DNA of 64,000 nt from Halichondria panicea (lineage: Eukaryota; Porifera; Demospongiae; Suberitida; Halichondriidae), in the NCBI RefSeq assembly GCF_963675165.1, contig NC_087391.1, positions 639,001 to 703,000 on the forward strand, in the 5' to 3' direction. Positions 45,201-56,083 of the stretch are shown here, in pieces (position 1 is the stretch's first letter; each line of letters begins with the position of its first letter). Below the pieces are notes generated by a model. That model was given only the letters and a program-made list of their open reading frames with translations. It ran no database searches and was not told the origin of the DNA. The position numbers and the translations under genes were made by a program.

Positions 45201-48200
45201 GCTAAAGAGGAGACTGGAAATCAGGAGCAAGTATAGCAGTATCAATCAAACAGTTTCTGAAGGTATTATATATATAATTATAATAACCAAAATGGTACAT
45301 GTCCATGCATGCTATTATATACACGGTATGTTTTTACAGGTACATGTAGTGTAAAGCTTTTTACTAGGGGGCCACTTGGGAATTTTAGCTCCTACGTAGG
45401 TCTATATGATTGAATAGCTTGACCGTAACATTGTGTAATGAAGTGGTACTCTTGTGCATGACTGTTATATTGTCATATTCTCCTCACAGGTAATGCAGTG
45501 ACTCCACTAGCCACTCCACACACAACCACTCAGTCAGGTAGCAGATACTGTGCATTGGTTTGACTGTAGTATTAATTTTGTAAATTTGTACAGTACTGTA
45601 CATTTTATAGAGGAAATGATGTCACTTAATTAACTGTCAATGTATATGTTTTATCTGTACAGTTCAACAACGATCAAGGGCCTATATAATTATGCTGTTG
45701 TGTGACCTCTAATAATGATTTTATAGTGTACATTTGCTTCAGCTAATAAATATATACAGCAGATATGGTGCTAGGAACCAAAGACCATTGTACGTATAAT
45801 GTTTCTCATGTGGTTTTCCTCTCAATTGATAATAAATACTATTCTGATTCATGGTTTACTCTGGGGTCTAATCTCTTTGTGTTCAATGTAGAGCACTTAT
45901 TGTTATTATAGTTTGATGTCCTTCATTTCCGTGGAAAATGACATGTTTTCGTATATCTAGAACACATTGGAGAATCTGTTGTGGAGATCACTAACAAATC
46001 TAAAAAGTTCAGCAATTTTGGAATTAAGATTTCTGTCCCGGAAAATTCGCTACCTGAAGGTATTGGTACGTGTGTCCTACACATATCCTTCGAGTTATCC
46101 ACTGACCTTGAGACTCCCGCTAACTTCGAACTACTCAGCTCAATTTATCGTGTGAAATGTGAGCCCAAAGTACAATTTAAGAAGCCTCTCACCTTGGAAA
46201 TACAACACTGTGCGAGTTTAAGCTCTGACCATCAACAAAAGCTCGTGTTTGCTCGAGCAACAGATCAGAGCAAAAAGTTTGAGATCCTGGAGGGTGGACA
46301 CTTTCCTATTGGTGAACGCTATGGATCCATCCAGCTTACTCGTTTCAGTCGCCTCGGTGTTTTCATTCGTAAATTATTAGGCTTTCCAACTGAGAAGATG
46401 TACAGTGCATTGCTGTTCAGAAAGAACTTACCCTGTCACACAATTGATGTGAAATGTGTGATATGTCGGGATCTAGCAACTCATGTACAGGTAGGTTTCC
46501 CAGTAATAGATAAGGAAGCATAATTATAGCCTATAGCTACCATGCAGTGTTACATAATTATGAGCTTTTATTATTACAGGTAATTAGAGAGGAGTTAGAA
46601 GAAAAAGATAGATTCACAAAAGAAATGGATCTAGGTCAAATTCGATTTGAAAATGCAGTAGAGATGGAGCTGCATTCAGAGAATCCCGAGCTTTGGACTG
46701 TTGATAGAGTATTATCCACTGTGAGTTATTATATATAGACATACAGGCGGTAATAATAATAAGCGTACACTCTTGGGGATCGAGGATAACATGCAACAAA
46801 ACAATGGACTGGTGTGACTATTACATGTACATATGCTTGCTTGTAGCTGTCCAGAGATCAAATTGAGGGATACTCAAGAGTGTTGAATTCTAATAGACGA
46901 CTTGGAGTTGTTCCAGCCATCCATTATAGATTTAACCTGAAGGAAATGTTTTTTTCTGAATCAGTAAACTTTTTGCTGACGAAAACCGATTTAGATGAAG
47001 AGAACCATCATTTGACCCTACACATTTGTTGTAAGTAATCTACAGGTATACGTACTACAATTATTGTAGAAAATAACTTTTCCTATACAATGCATCCAGC
47101 TTAGAGAGTAGATTACCACACATTTGTGAGTAGCTGTACTTAAATGTAAATATCTTTTGATTGGAACATTTCTAAGAAATGGTGTTGATACCAATGTGTA
47201 GGTGAATGACCAAGCTACAACATATCCAAAAATATTTCCATGGAAACATAAGGTGGTACAACAGCAAATTGTTATAGTGGGTAATCGGTTGTAATCTTGT
47301 ACAGCTAAGGTCCTAGACTTCATCACATAATTGTTCAATGGTTTAGGTATCCTGACCATATCCCTTTATATGGGTCTTACATAAATTATGTTCACAGTGT
47401 TTATAATTCATGATTTACTGGTTTTCACTTTTGTTAGAGTAATAACTTCTGAAAAATTAATAGCTTAGCTTTCAAATTTCTGTAGTAAGTTTACAGATAA
47501 ATGGGCTACATTTTGCAAGAACATCCCATTGCTGAGATAACACTGAAAAGCTACATAATTTACTATTTTCTACTGTTTTGATGACATCAGCAGCTGCAAA
47601 CCACAAACCAATGCCGCTTTAATCAACCACAAACGTAATTAAAAGTGGGCGTACAGTTATTGTACGCCCACTTACGTGGTGTCATCGATTTGTGGTTAGC
47701 AGCTTGTGATGTCATCAAAACGGTAGAAAATAGTAGTTTTTCAAACGTTAGAAAATAATTATAATTAAATAATAATTATTTAGAAATAAACGGTAGAAAA
47801 TAGTAGTTTTTCAAAAAATGTAGTTTTTCGGTGATATCTCAACAATGGAATAAGCATAGAGGATGTTCTTGGTATCAAAATGTAGCCCATTGGTTTGTAA
47901 ACTTACCAGAGAACTTTTAAAGCTAAGCTAAAAAATTTCCAGAAGATATTACTCTAACCAAAAGTGTACCTAAAAACCGGTAAATCATGAATTATAGACA
48001 CTGTGAACATAATTTATGGTAATACCCCTTTATGGTCAGGATACCTAAACCACTGAACAATTATGTGAAGAAGTCTAGGACCTTAGCTGTACAAAATTAC
48101 TGTTCTATTACTCCAACCGATTACCCACTATAACTGTTGTTCTACTAATCACCACAAACCCACCACCTTATGTTTCCATGGAAACATTGTAGCTTGGTCA

Positions 48201-50626
48201 TTCACCTACACATTGGTGTCAACAGCATTTCTTAGAAATGTTCCAATCGAAAGATATGTACACTTAAGTACAGCTACTCACAAATTTGTGGTAATCTACT
48301 CTCTAAGCTGGACGCACTGTACATGTATATCAGGAGCACATTACAGAAGGAGCGTCTAACTGGTCTAACTGTGCATGGATTTGGAAATCGCATCTCGTGT
48401 GCTTTCCTAAACGCCGCATTGCCTTATAACATGCAGCTGTACCTCCACACCGTTAGCCTCGAATCCAGGCCTAGCCTGTATGAATCGGTGAGGCACTATG
48501 TAGAACGTTTGCTGTGCAGGCCATGGTCATGAGGGATACAGTAAACGTAGAGCAAGCTAGCTGGCTATACCGGCTTGTCTCTTGATTCCTTTTTCTTTCC
48601 TCTTATTGTCGATAGGTGTGGTCAATAATACTGAACATGCCTACTATTCATAAATTTTCGTGGGTATACATTTTCCGCGGTACAGGCTCAATCCGCGAAA
48701 ACCGAGAACATTTTTATACCCTCGAAATATACCCGCTATACGGTACTGTCCTGATACTTGTGTGCACAAACCTTAACAACTTATTTTTTCCTCAGTACCC
48801 CGTATTCTGGGAAGGAGTGACTCAACCACACAGAGAGGTCAGTTCAAGTGTATAGCCAACGTATTTTGTGTATATTTTTAAGTGCACCTTCAGTTGTTGA
48901 CCCAAACAAATCTGGAAGTGATTTCCTGATAACATCTGTAGCCTTACAGTGTAGGGTGCCGTTAAGTAGAGACTTGGCTTGATACAATAAAGGGCGTAAG
49001 AACTCAGTCATCTTTGCACAATACTTCTATGTAACGGACTCTAATTTCAGAATACAAATAGTATACGGTTTATTTTACTGACAGTATCCACAAATACACG
49101 GATTACCCCCTTTTTGGGGTAATGTACGCGCATGCGCATACAAGGTATACCAGGCCGCCTTTCTTGTCGCGGCCTGGAATTGAGGCTAGTCAGTTTCGTG
49201 CAAATCCAATGGTTTCCTGCTGCTGCTAAACGTTTTTTCTTTCTTTTATTATGTTGAATCCTCAGTTTTGACAAATGTACAATACAACAAGAGATAATTT
49301 TTTGGTTACGAAGTACTGCTGAAAAAAGATTATTTATGATCGACGTCAATGTGGGGCATAATAATTATGTTTTTTTAACAATGCTGAAATTAGGGAAGCT
49401 AGTGCTCAAAAGCATAATAGGCAGAAAAAGAGCATAATTTGCCAGGGCCTAGTCTTAGGGCAGGCTGTATTACCAGTGTACATGTACACAGTGTTCACTG
49501 TCTCTGCCCCACAATGACAACAGAACTCTTACAACTGCCCAATTCATTTACCATACATTTTTTAGTTGAGCTGCTTCAGCATTACACAATTAAAAGGTGA
49601 TGGAAGTGATGGAAGCTTCGGACAAAAATATTAGCTCGTAGGTCTAAGAGTAGCTTGACCGTAACATTGTGTAATGAAGGTGGTACTCTTGTGCATGACT
49701 GTTATATTGTCATATCCTCCTCGCAGTGACTCCACTAGCCACTCCACACACAACCACTCAGTCAGGTAGCACATACTGTGCATTGGTTTGCATTGTGAAT
49801 TTGGTCAACATTACATCTACAGTCTATGATGTCTCAATAATGTGTGTTTTATCTAACCCCAAGTAACTATAATAGTGTCTATGTTGGTGGTAATTCTCTA
49901 TCAGATCATAGTTTCATTACCATTGTCTTCATTCCTACCATTCATTACCCCAACCACACATATTTATCAGATGGCTTGTATATGCAATGTCATTAGCGCA
50001 CTTTAAACTTTGCTTGATCCCATAATAAATATTAAGGCCTGCCCTAAACTTGATTCTTTGAGACTGATGTCCCGTGATGTCATCATCCTTTGTTACAAGC
50101 GTACCTTTTCTATTTAAGTGAATTTGAAAAAAGGCTTACATATTTATTATGGGATCAAGCATGTTTGTAATCTTGTGTTATTGTATAAGCTGGTCACTTT
50201 CCCTAAAAATAACGAATAACATTATGTTCACATGTGTGTACAGGAGGATTGTCAGCAGAGGAGCATCCTAGCAAAACCGATCAAACAGTAGAAATTTCAA
50301 AACTGTTTCTGACTGGAGCTGATATCCAAACAATTCGCGATAGTCTCAAAAATGCAAGCAAAGATTGGTTTGATTTAGGATTGGCTCTCGGAATGAATAT
50401 TACTGACTTGAAAGACATTGAAGACCAACACGCTAATAACAAACGCCGCCTAACAGAGATGGTGGGCAAGCGTCTTGAAGTCACTGATCCAGAACATCCG
50501 ATGACATGGCCTTACATATGTGATTGTCTAAGGAGGCCTACCGTTGCGCGTAACGATGTAGCCAAGGAAATTGAAGACAAGTATGTGAGGACAGCAACTG
50601 CAGTTGCTCATAGTGCCACCAATTGA
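42268..50626 (+). CDS. ANK(14)-Death-protein kinase-ZU5-UPA-Death protein
   Basis: Eleven exons (42268-43714, 43782-43901, 43956-44084, 44142-44321, 44372-45262, 45490-45537, 45961-46490, 46580-46720, 46847-47030, 49727-49765, 50244-50626) give 1363 residues with consistent phases. Fourteen ankyrin repeats occupy 1-460. A Death-fold domain lies at about 525-610 (LGVGLGVAQHHLEIIRKNNPQ; WERIADTLEELVGMGDLAQEI). The kinase spans about 638-890: IGSGAFGTVFRG, CAVKVL, HRDLCGENIL, CDFGMSK. ZU5 is at about 940-1060 (FGIKISVPENSLPEGI), then a UPA-like region and a C-terminal Death domain (WFDLGLALGMNITDLKDIE). It joins RIPK/IRAK-like Death-kinase features to the ZU5-UPA-Death tail of PIDD, UNC5 and ankyrins, so a cytoplasmic danger-sensing or death-signalling role is inferred. 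No signal peptide or TM segment is seen. The weakest calls are the exon 2 donor and exons 6 and 10. Confidence 0.85.
42463..43490 (+). repeat. 99-bp tandem repeat array encoding ankyrin repeats
   Basis: Ten near-identical 99-bp units (ankyrin repeats 3-12) encode WSALMIASQNGHSDVVKVLIEKG-type repeats, shown in part. One unit has an extra codon (IAAS). The low divergence at silent sites suggests recent unequal crossing-over or gene conversion. Antisense frames through the array are by-products. Confidence 0.9.
47086..48320. mobile_element. 1.2-kb near-palindromic foldback element
   Basis: The left arm (from about 47091, TGCATCCAGCTTAGAGAGTA) and the right arm (ending about 48316, the complement of TGCGTCCAGCTTAGAGAGTA) are imperfect inverted copies over 550-640 bp. 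They meet at a tight hairpin, AAGTGGGCGTAC and GTACGCCCACTT (47643-47673). The right arm has an extra AT-rich block of about 80 bp. No transposase frame is present. It lies in intron 9 of the ankyrin-Death-kinase gene. Confidence 0.9.
48454..49188. mobile_element. Element with TAGCCTCGAATCCAGGCC ends, nested MITE
   Basis: The left end TAGCCTCGAATCCAGGCC and right end GGCCTGGAATTGAGGCTA are inverted repeats of 18 bp with one mismatch. The interior includes GCGCATGCGC near the right end, as in the element at 26743-27324. A partial CCGTATAGCGG-family element is nested at 48649-48746. No target duplication was found. Confidence 0.75.
48649..48746. mobile_element. Partial CCGTATAGCGG-family MITE
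   Basis: The right terminus is ACCCGCTATACGGTA. Internal AATTTTCGTGGGTATA and GAAATATACCC form the inverted repeat, but the left CCGTATAGC terminus is missing, so the copy is 5'-truncated. Confidence 0.65.
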
Positions 50627-51098
50627 TCATGAGAACCTGATAAGGTAGTGTGTTTGTAATCTGATTGTAGTCTAATCTTGTGTCATGTTGCTTAAGACTC
50701 TGAGGTGACCCCAAAGCATTCCACTTTATTTGTTCCTGTATAATTAGGTAGTGCGGTGATAGAGTTGCTGACTCAGCGATTATCAGCCATCACTCGACTG
50801 AGACAACATGAAGTATCTTCTCTGACGTTGCTAAGGCCGTTGCTAGGCTACACCATCGAACAAAACCCATCATACATCGTGACCTTTTGCTGAATTCCAT
50901 AGTAAAATTTAGGTTTTCTTCCCACTAGTGGTTATAAAAGTAGTAGCCTATAAAAGGGACCAAATGAGTTATTGGTTGGGATGGTGGGGCATAAGTCCCA
51001 AATGGATATCTCTTAAAGAAATCTCACAATGAGACCAATCCAATGATACTCGTATCATCACATCCTCACACAACACACACCCGCCCACATGCACACAG
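50627..51098. other. Spacer after ankyrin-Death-kinase gene 1
   Basis: 472 bp. A short open stretch at 50751-50892 reads AVIELLTQRLSAITRLR then GYTIEQNPSYIVTFC, ending in TGA; it has no recognised relative. Nothing else could be supported. Confidence 0.4.
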
Positions 51099-51590
51099 GC
51101 ACTGGGCATACTACTGTTCAAGCTGTGCTTCATGGATACTCCATTTGGTGACAACCCTCTAGCCATAGTTAGTGCTCAGTACAGCATTCCTGAAGACTCT
51201 CCCTACACACAAGACCTGCACACCTTGAGAGGTACATGTACACACACACACACCCCACCCCCTCACACACATACACACATAAATCCTATAGTAAATGTAA
51301 CCAGCACCACTGGGTATACATATAAAACCGAGTTATTATAATAGTGGGGCTTTTCTTTGTGAACTGGGCCTGTTTTTTCAGAGCTAATTATATTTAAGAA
51401 CACACACTAGCTACAGGTGCTATGATACTCTGCCATCCTTAAGTGTATTGCTCTAATGATACGTGTATTCTCCCCCTCCCTTGTAGGCTACCTGTTGACC
51501 TCTGACCCTGAGCTGTGTCCCAGTATCTGGCAAGTGTGTGAGGTGGTGTCCATGATCACAGGAACCACCAACCATGTCACTAATGTCTGT
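51099..51590 (+). pseudogene. Two exons of an AAK1/BIKE-type (NAK family) kinase C-lobe
   Basis: Two consecutive exon-like pieces (51099-51231, 51487-51590) with proper acceptor and donor sites and phase-1 junction. They read ALGILLFKLCFMDTPFGD, YSIPEDSPYTQDLHTLR, then GYLLTSDPELCPSIWQV. This matches the kinase C-lobe of AAK1 (recalled as ALGCLLYKLCYFTLPFGE and IRYMLEPDPDKRPDIYQV). No exons for the N-lobe, catalytic loop or DFG segment were found nearby, so it is a gene fragment. The sequence itself has no stop, so it could be captured as exons of another transcript. Confidence 0.7.
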
Positions 51591-51722
51591 GTGAGTACCT
51601 TACTATTAGTATACCCTGTGTATGTATAGTGGTGGGTAGACCAACAGTGGCTGTATTATAGAGGGTGGTCTGCTAACACAGGTCCATGCAAACATATTCA
51701 CCCAATGTGTTATATTCTGCAG

Positions 51723-52400
51723 GCAAACCAACTGATGCAGCTAACAAGGAGTATATATCAGAGGATTTGGTTCTGTTTAAAGATAAGCCCATCGGAAGTG
51801 GTGCATTCGGTTCAGTATTTAAAGGAGAACTGAATGGACAGCCTTGTGCCATCAAATTGCTACATGCAGTTGCCAGTGAAATACGAACCCAAATACCAAC
51901 TGCGAGTCTCGCCTCAACAGATTCTACTGAGAGGTTTCGTAAAGAATGTGAATTCTTTGAGTTGTTTCAACACCCCAATATTGTCCGTCACCTAGCAACC
52001 AAGAAACATCCCAAGACGAACCACCTCGTCCTTGCTCTAGAACTGATGGACTGCAACCTGCGACAATACTTCACTCCTCAGACTGACAAAGAACCCGTCA
52101 AGCTCTCACTAGCTATCCAGACCAGCCTCTGTGCAAGCATTCGCTCACAAAGGATACATGCCACCAGAAGCTACTGACATGGAGTCATCGTCCTATAACT
52201 CGAAATTTGACATCTTCTCATTTGGTGTTCTAATAGTTCAAATTGTCCGCCACCTTCCCACCATTAAAGACGGAAAATATCGTAAATATGAATTGAAACT
52301 GATCAAAGATGCTCACCCCATCAAGGAACTTATAATAGATTGTTTGAATGAGAACAGAGACAATCGACATTAGCTGCTCAGCTAAAGAGGAGACTGGCCT
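51723..52400 (+). pseudogene. Decayed ankyrin-Death-kinase family kinase domain
   Basis: This is a third copy of the kinase exon, starting after an AG acceptor with GKPTDAANKEYISEDLVLFKDK, very close to the copy at 63776. The G-loop (GSGAFGSVFKGE) and the lysine (CAIKLL) are intact up to TSLC. Then, relative to 44785-44951, about 167 bp are missing at 52131. This removes the HRD and DFG motifs and shifts the frame to a stop. The C-lobe resumes (AFAHKGYMPPEATDMESSSYN), but a 1-bp deletion near 52369 (CGACCA to CGACA) ends it at NRH. No ankyrin, Death or ZU5 exons accompany it. Confidence 0.88.
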
Positions 52401-52412
52401 AGTGTTATGACT

Positions 52413-52968
52413 GTCATCTTTGTCTTGTTATTATAGTCACGCTATTTACGATGAATATTCCACTTTCACAATGTACATACATGCATGTGTGTAGTGTATC
52501 ATTTGTGGGAGAGAGTGAAGATCAAATTACCTTTACAGCCCTTACAGTGATCATAGCAACAGATGTCATCTCACCAATGGCTATGATAAGTCTAACCCAC
52601 ACATCCTGTATACCTTGTATGGTAACCACAGCAATAGAGCATTATAAGGTATCAGGAGTACTTGTATCAAAAAAGTGACCTCAAAGGAATACAAGATAAG
52701 ATATTAAAATGTACTGTATAGAGCAAAAAGATAAATTTCGTGCTCTCTAAAAGCGTTTCGTTGAATTTGTGGGTGACTGCTTACCAGAAACAATGCCTTA
52801 ATATAATCTTTGCACGTTATAGCACATAGTAATTCTGAAAAATCGTGTATTTCGTAGGATGAGAAGCAAAAAATTCACGCTATACGGTATCAAATATATA
52901 AATGACCTCAAGGGAACACAGAACACAACAAAAACATAACATTAGTAACAGAGTTCAACAGTCTCTAG
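52413..52968. other. Intergenic, kinase pseudogene to PARP remnant
   Basis: 556 bp. It contains a diverged CCG/CTGTATAG-type TIR element at about 52712-52889 (left TACTGTATAGAGC, right GCTATACGGTA) and otherwise no recognised feature. Confidence 0.55.
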
Positions 52969-55777
52969 CTACCACTTGTACTTGAAGTTCATTTTGAGCA
53001 GGCACTTGATTCTTATCTGGCTCACATCATACAATGAACCTGTGATAAAGATTAACAAACTAGCCGATTAGATATTATATTAATATACATGTAGTCTGTA
53101 CAAAGTGTTTAACATCCTACACAACACACACACACACACCCACACACACCCACACGCACACCCACACACTGACACTGAATAGGATACTCATTATAGAGTA
53201 GTGAGGTATTGTCGACGGCTGTGGAGGAGCCCTTGCCCATGGGGATGACCACACCCTCCTCAGTGGTCTTGTGGCCGTCAGTAGTGGGGGCGGTCCGACC
53301 CAGACCCTTGGTACTGTGCTTACCAGCTGGCAGCTTGTCTACATACTTGGAGTGGGTCAGCTCACACCTGCACACACACACACACACACACAGCATTTGA
53401 GTATAATTGATGAAAATATGAAATTCAAGGTTACTTATCACACACACAGTAAGAGAATATGCAGGGTCAGCAGATATTAATAAACAACACACAAAATCCA
53501 CACAACCATAATGACCAAAGCAGGCTCAGGGTCCCAAAACAACAAAGAACTATTGTTACACAGGTTGCCATGATATCTAATCAAGATCCTAAACAAAACC
53601 ATGGAAACCAACTAAGTCATCAGTACACAGTGGTTCAAGTATTGGGAGATGGTACAGTAATTATAAAATTACTCTCTTTATTTCCAAAGCCCCACCCACT
53701 GAAGCACAACCCTCACACCTTACACACCACTCACATGTCTCCGAGGGCAACCTCACAGAGGAGCATGAGTCCCTCGTTGTCAGAGCGAGAGGTGTTACAG
53801 TAATTGGCACTCTTGGAGACCATGTCTGCAAAGTACACCCCCTTCCCAAACATGTAGCCAGTCACTGGCGCCTCTGGTGGAGCTATTCGAAGACCCTGGG
53901 ACAAATTAAACAGTGAGTAAAAATTTACAAGTCATCATTGTGAAGACTTCAACTGCATACATGTACATGTAGACATTGACACACACCAAATGTTATAACT
54001 GAATGTGCATACACAACATACCTGAGATAGTATTCCCACAAAGTTGGTCTTCCTGGAGCCGTGCCAGAGCAACTGTCTGTTGTGGAGCTTTGAGAATGGT
54101 TTGTATTTCTTCCCCTCCCCTTCTCTGTCCACTTTGAACACCTCCAGCACCTCCAGTGAGTACTGAGAGTGGGTGACCGCATGAGTGTTGGACACGTACT
54201 CCTGCAGCATTGAGAACTCATCAGAGCTCTTGGGCAGCACCTGACGTGGTGGGGAGGGTAATAAAGGAAGTAAAAAGGATGAACTTATTAATAATTGTTT
54301 GTTTGGGTGATTTTTGTATGGAGGAAATTTTCGTACATTTCGTATTGAAGAGTAGCACTGCAATAGATTTAACATCACTATCCTGAGCTTTACGAATATT
54401 TAAAATACATATTTAAATGGGTAACACATACAAAAATGACCCGCTATACGGTACTGAATAACAGCCAGCTTGCATGTTTACGTTCACCTTTGTGTATACA
54501 TATAAACAAACAGCAAAAACATAATTAATTTTAGCATACCTGCAAAAAGAATCGACAGGTTTGTTGGCTGGAAACAGGAGTGACATCTTGAGCTGCTCAT
54601 AATGCAGGTCCAATGGATCCTTCCCTCCACTCACACCATCCTCCTGTTTCAGTAGCGAGTAGGCCACCTCAATCTCCAGTAGATTATCCAACATTTGTGT
54701 CTTTATCTTTATAACCTCCTCTGAGTTCAGTGGGGGTGGTTTCGTCATGCCAAAGTCATGTGGTACTAGAGTGTAGAATCTGTTAGTACAGTCCAGGATT
54801 TTGCTCGGATTCTGAGTCCCAACAATCTCTCGTTGTAGCTCAGAGAGGACAGAATATGCACTCTCTATCTGTCGCCGTGACAACTTTCCCAAAGGCATCT
54901 TCTTTATATCAATCTGTGGCAAACAGAGTGTGCAGAATTGAATTGCTGTTGCACAATTCATATAAAACTAGCTTGTAATAAGACAATCCCTAGCTAAGAC
55001 ATGGCTTGTGCATGTACCTATACGAGATCTTGTATGGGAAATCGAGTGGCTAGTGTACTCTCTTATATTAAAGACCCACCTCAAACTCCAGCATAGCTTT
55101 CTTCATGCTCTCCACATCAAATATCATTCGAATGAGATCTTGTATCTCAGGGGCCAGTGTGGACTTTGAACCAGGAGCAATTCCAAGCTGTTGCCCAGTG
55201 TCCTCATCACCACCATAGTCTATCTCCAGGGGGTAGAACTTGCTAGGTCTCTTAACAAAGCTCTCTTTACTGGTGCCCCATGAATTGCCTGTCTTGTCTT
55301 GGTAGAGGAACTCAAAGTGCTTCTTGGCAGCAGGTTTGGAGGCTCCAAAACTCTGTGAAGGATAATTAACAAACAATTATTCTCTGTATCATAAAAAAAA
55401 AGTGTTCCATTCAGAAACAAATTTGCAGTACCTAACCTTCAACAAAATATTGCTTATACAAAGTATCCTGTATCTAAAGCTACTTTCTTCCCCCTCCCTC
55501 CCCCCCCTCTCAGTGGTTTAGCTCACCTCTGTCTTTGAGCCTCCTATGGTGGTCCCCACACGACCCCATGACCTGAACACATAGTAGTTCTTGCTGGAGT
55601 CTCCTTCGAGCAGCTGCAGCTTGTAGTACGAGTTAGTGCCTCTTATGACATCGACCAATCCAAGTACAGCATTCCAGACCACACCCCTCTCCTCCAGTAC
55701 GTGGTGTGACCCCTCCAGCTCTGAATCAGGGTCCACTGCAGCACCACCCTTTACCATCACCTTGACCTTGCTGGGAC
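52969..55777 (-). pseudogene. PARP1: PARP1-like remnant: WGR, regulatory and catalytic exons (unit B)
   Basis: Minus-strand exons 55777-55527 and 55352-55080 ([28 protein letters not shown]), 54913-54540 (helical regulatory domain), 54240-54022, 53895-53735 and 53367-53188 (ADP-ribosyltransferase fold) and 53039-52969 (tail). The catalytic H-Y-E triad is present in LLWHGS, KGVYFAD and LLYNE. The zinc-finger, BRCT and other 5' exons of PARP1 are absent; sorting-nexin exons lie upstream instead. Lesions: the regulatory exon's 3' end is replaced (after HYEQLK), putting it out of phase with the catalytic exon; the last exon lacks two bases (GTATGATGTG where V-Y-D-V needs GTATATGATGTG), ending the frame early. 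A functional PARP from this unit alone is unlikely. The final intron has a U12-like donor. Confidence 0.8.
54431..54452. mobile_element. Solo right TIR of CCGTATAGCGG family
   Basis: GACCCGCTATACGGTA in the intron between the unit B regulatory exon and the first catalytic exon. No matching left end was found within 200 bp. It lies close to the unit B breakpoint at about 54587. Confidence 0.55.
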
Positions 55778-56083
55778 CTGGGTGGAGGGAGGGGTGTGTC
55801 TACAGGTACGTATATATACAGTCCGGAGGCACTAATAACATAAATTTATGTACATCTCAAATTAGGTGGTCAACAAAGACCAAAGGAAAGTGATTTACAA
55901 AGAAAATACCTTGAAAATATGTGGGTTAAAATCAAAAGTCTATTATGGACAAAATATCGAGAAATTATGGCGCATTCCAAATTTTAGATTTGAGCGCTAC
56001 CATCTGAATCGGCTCTTTCTAAGGTTGAAATTGGACCACCAGAACTCTAGTTATCGTAACTTGAATTAATTGCATGACTTTAC

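Noticed and set aside
50751-50892. Short open stretch AVIELLTQRLSAITRLR ending in TGA
   Set aside because: No recognised family, no clear acceptor or start, and short enough to be chance; mentioned only as spacer content.
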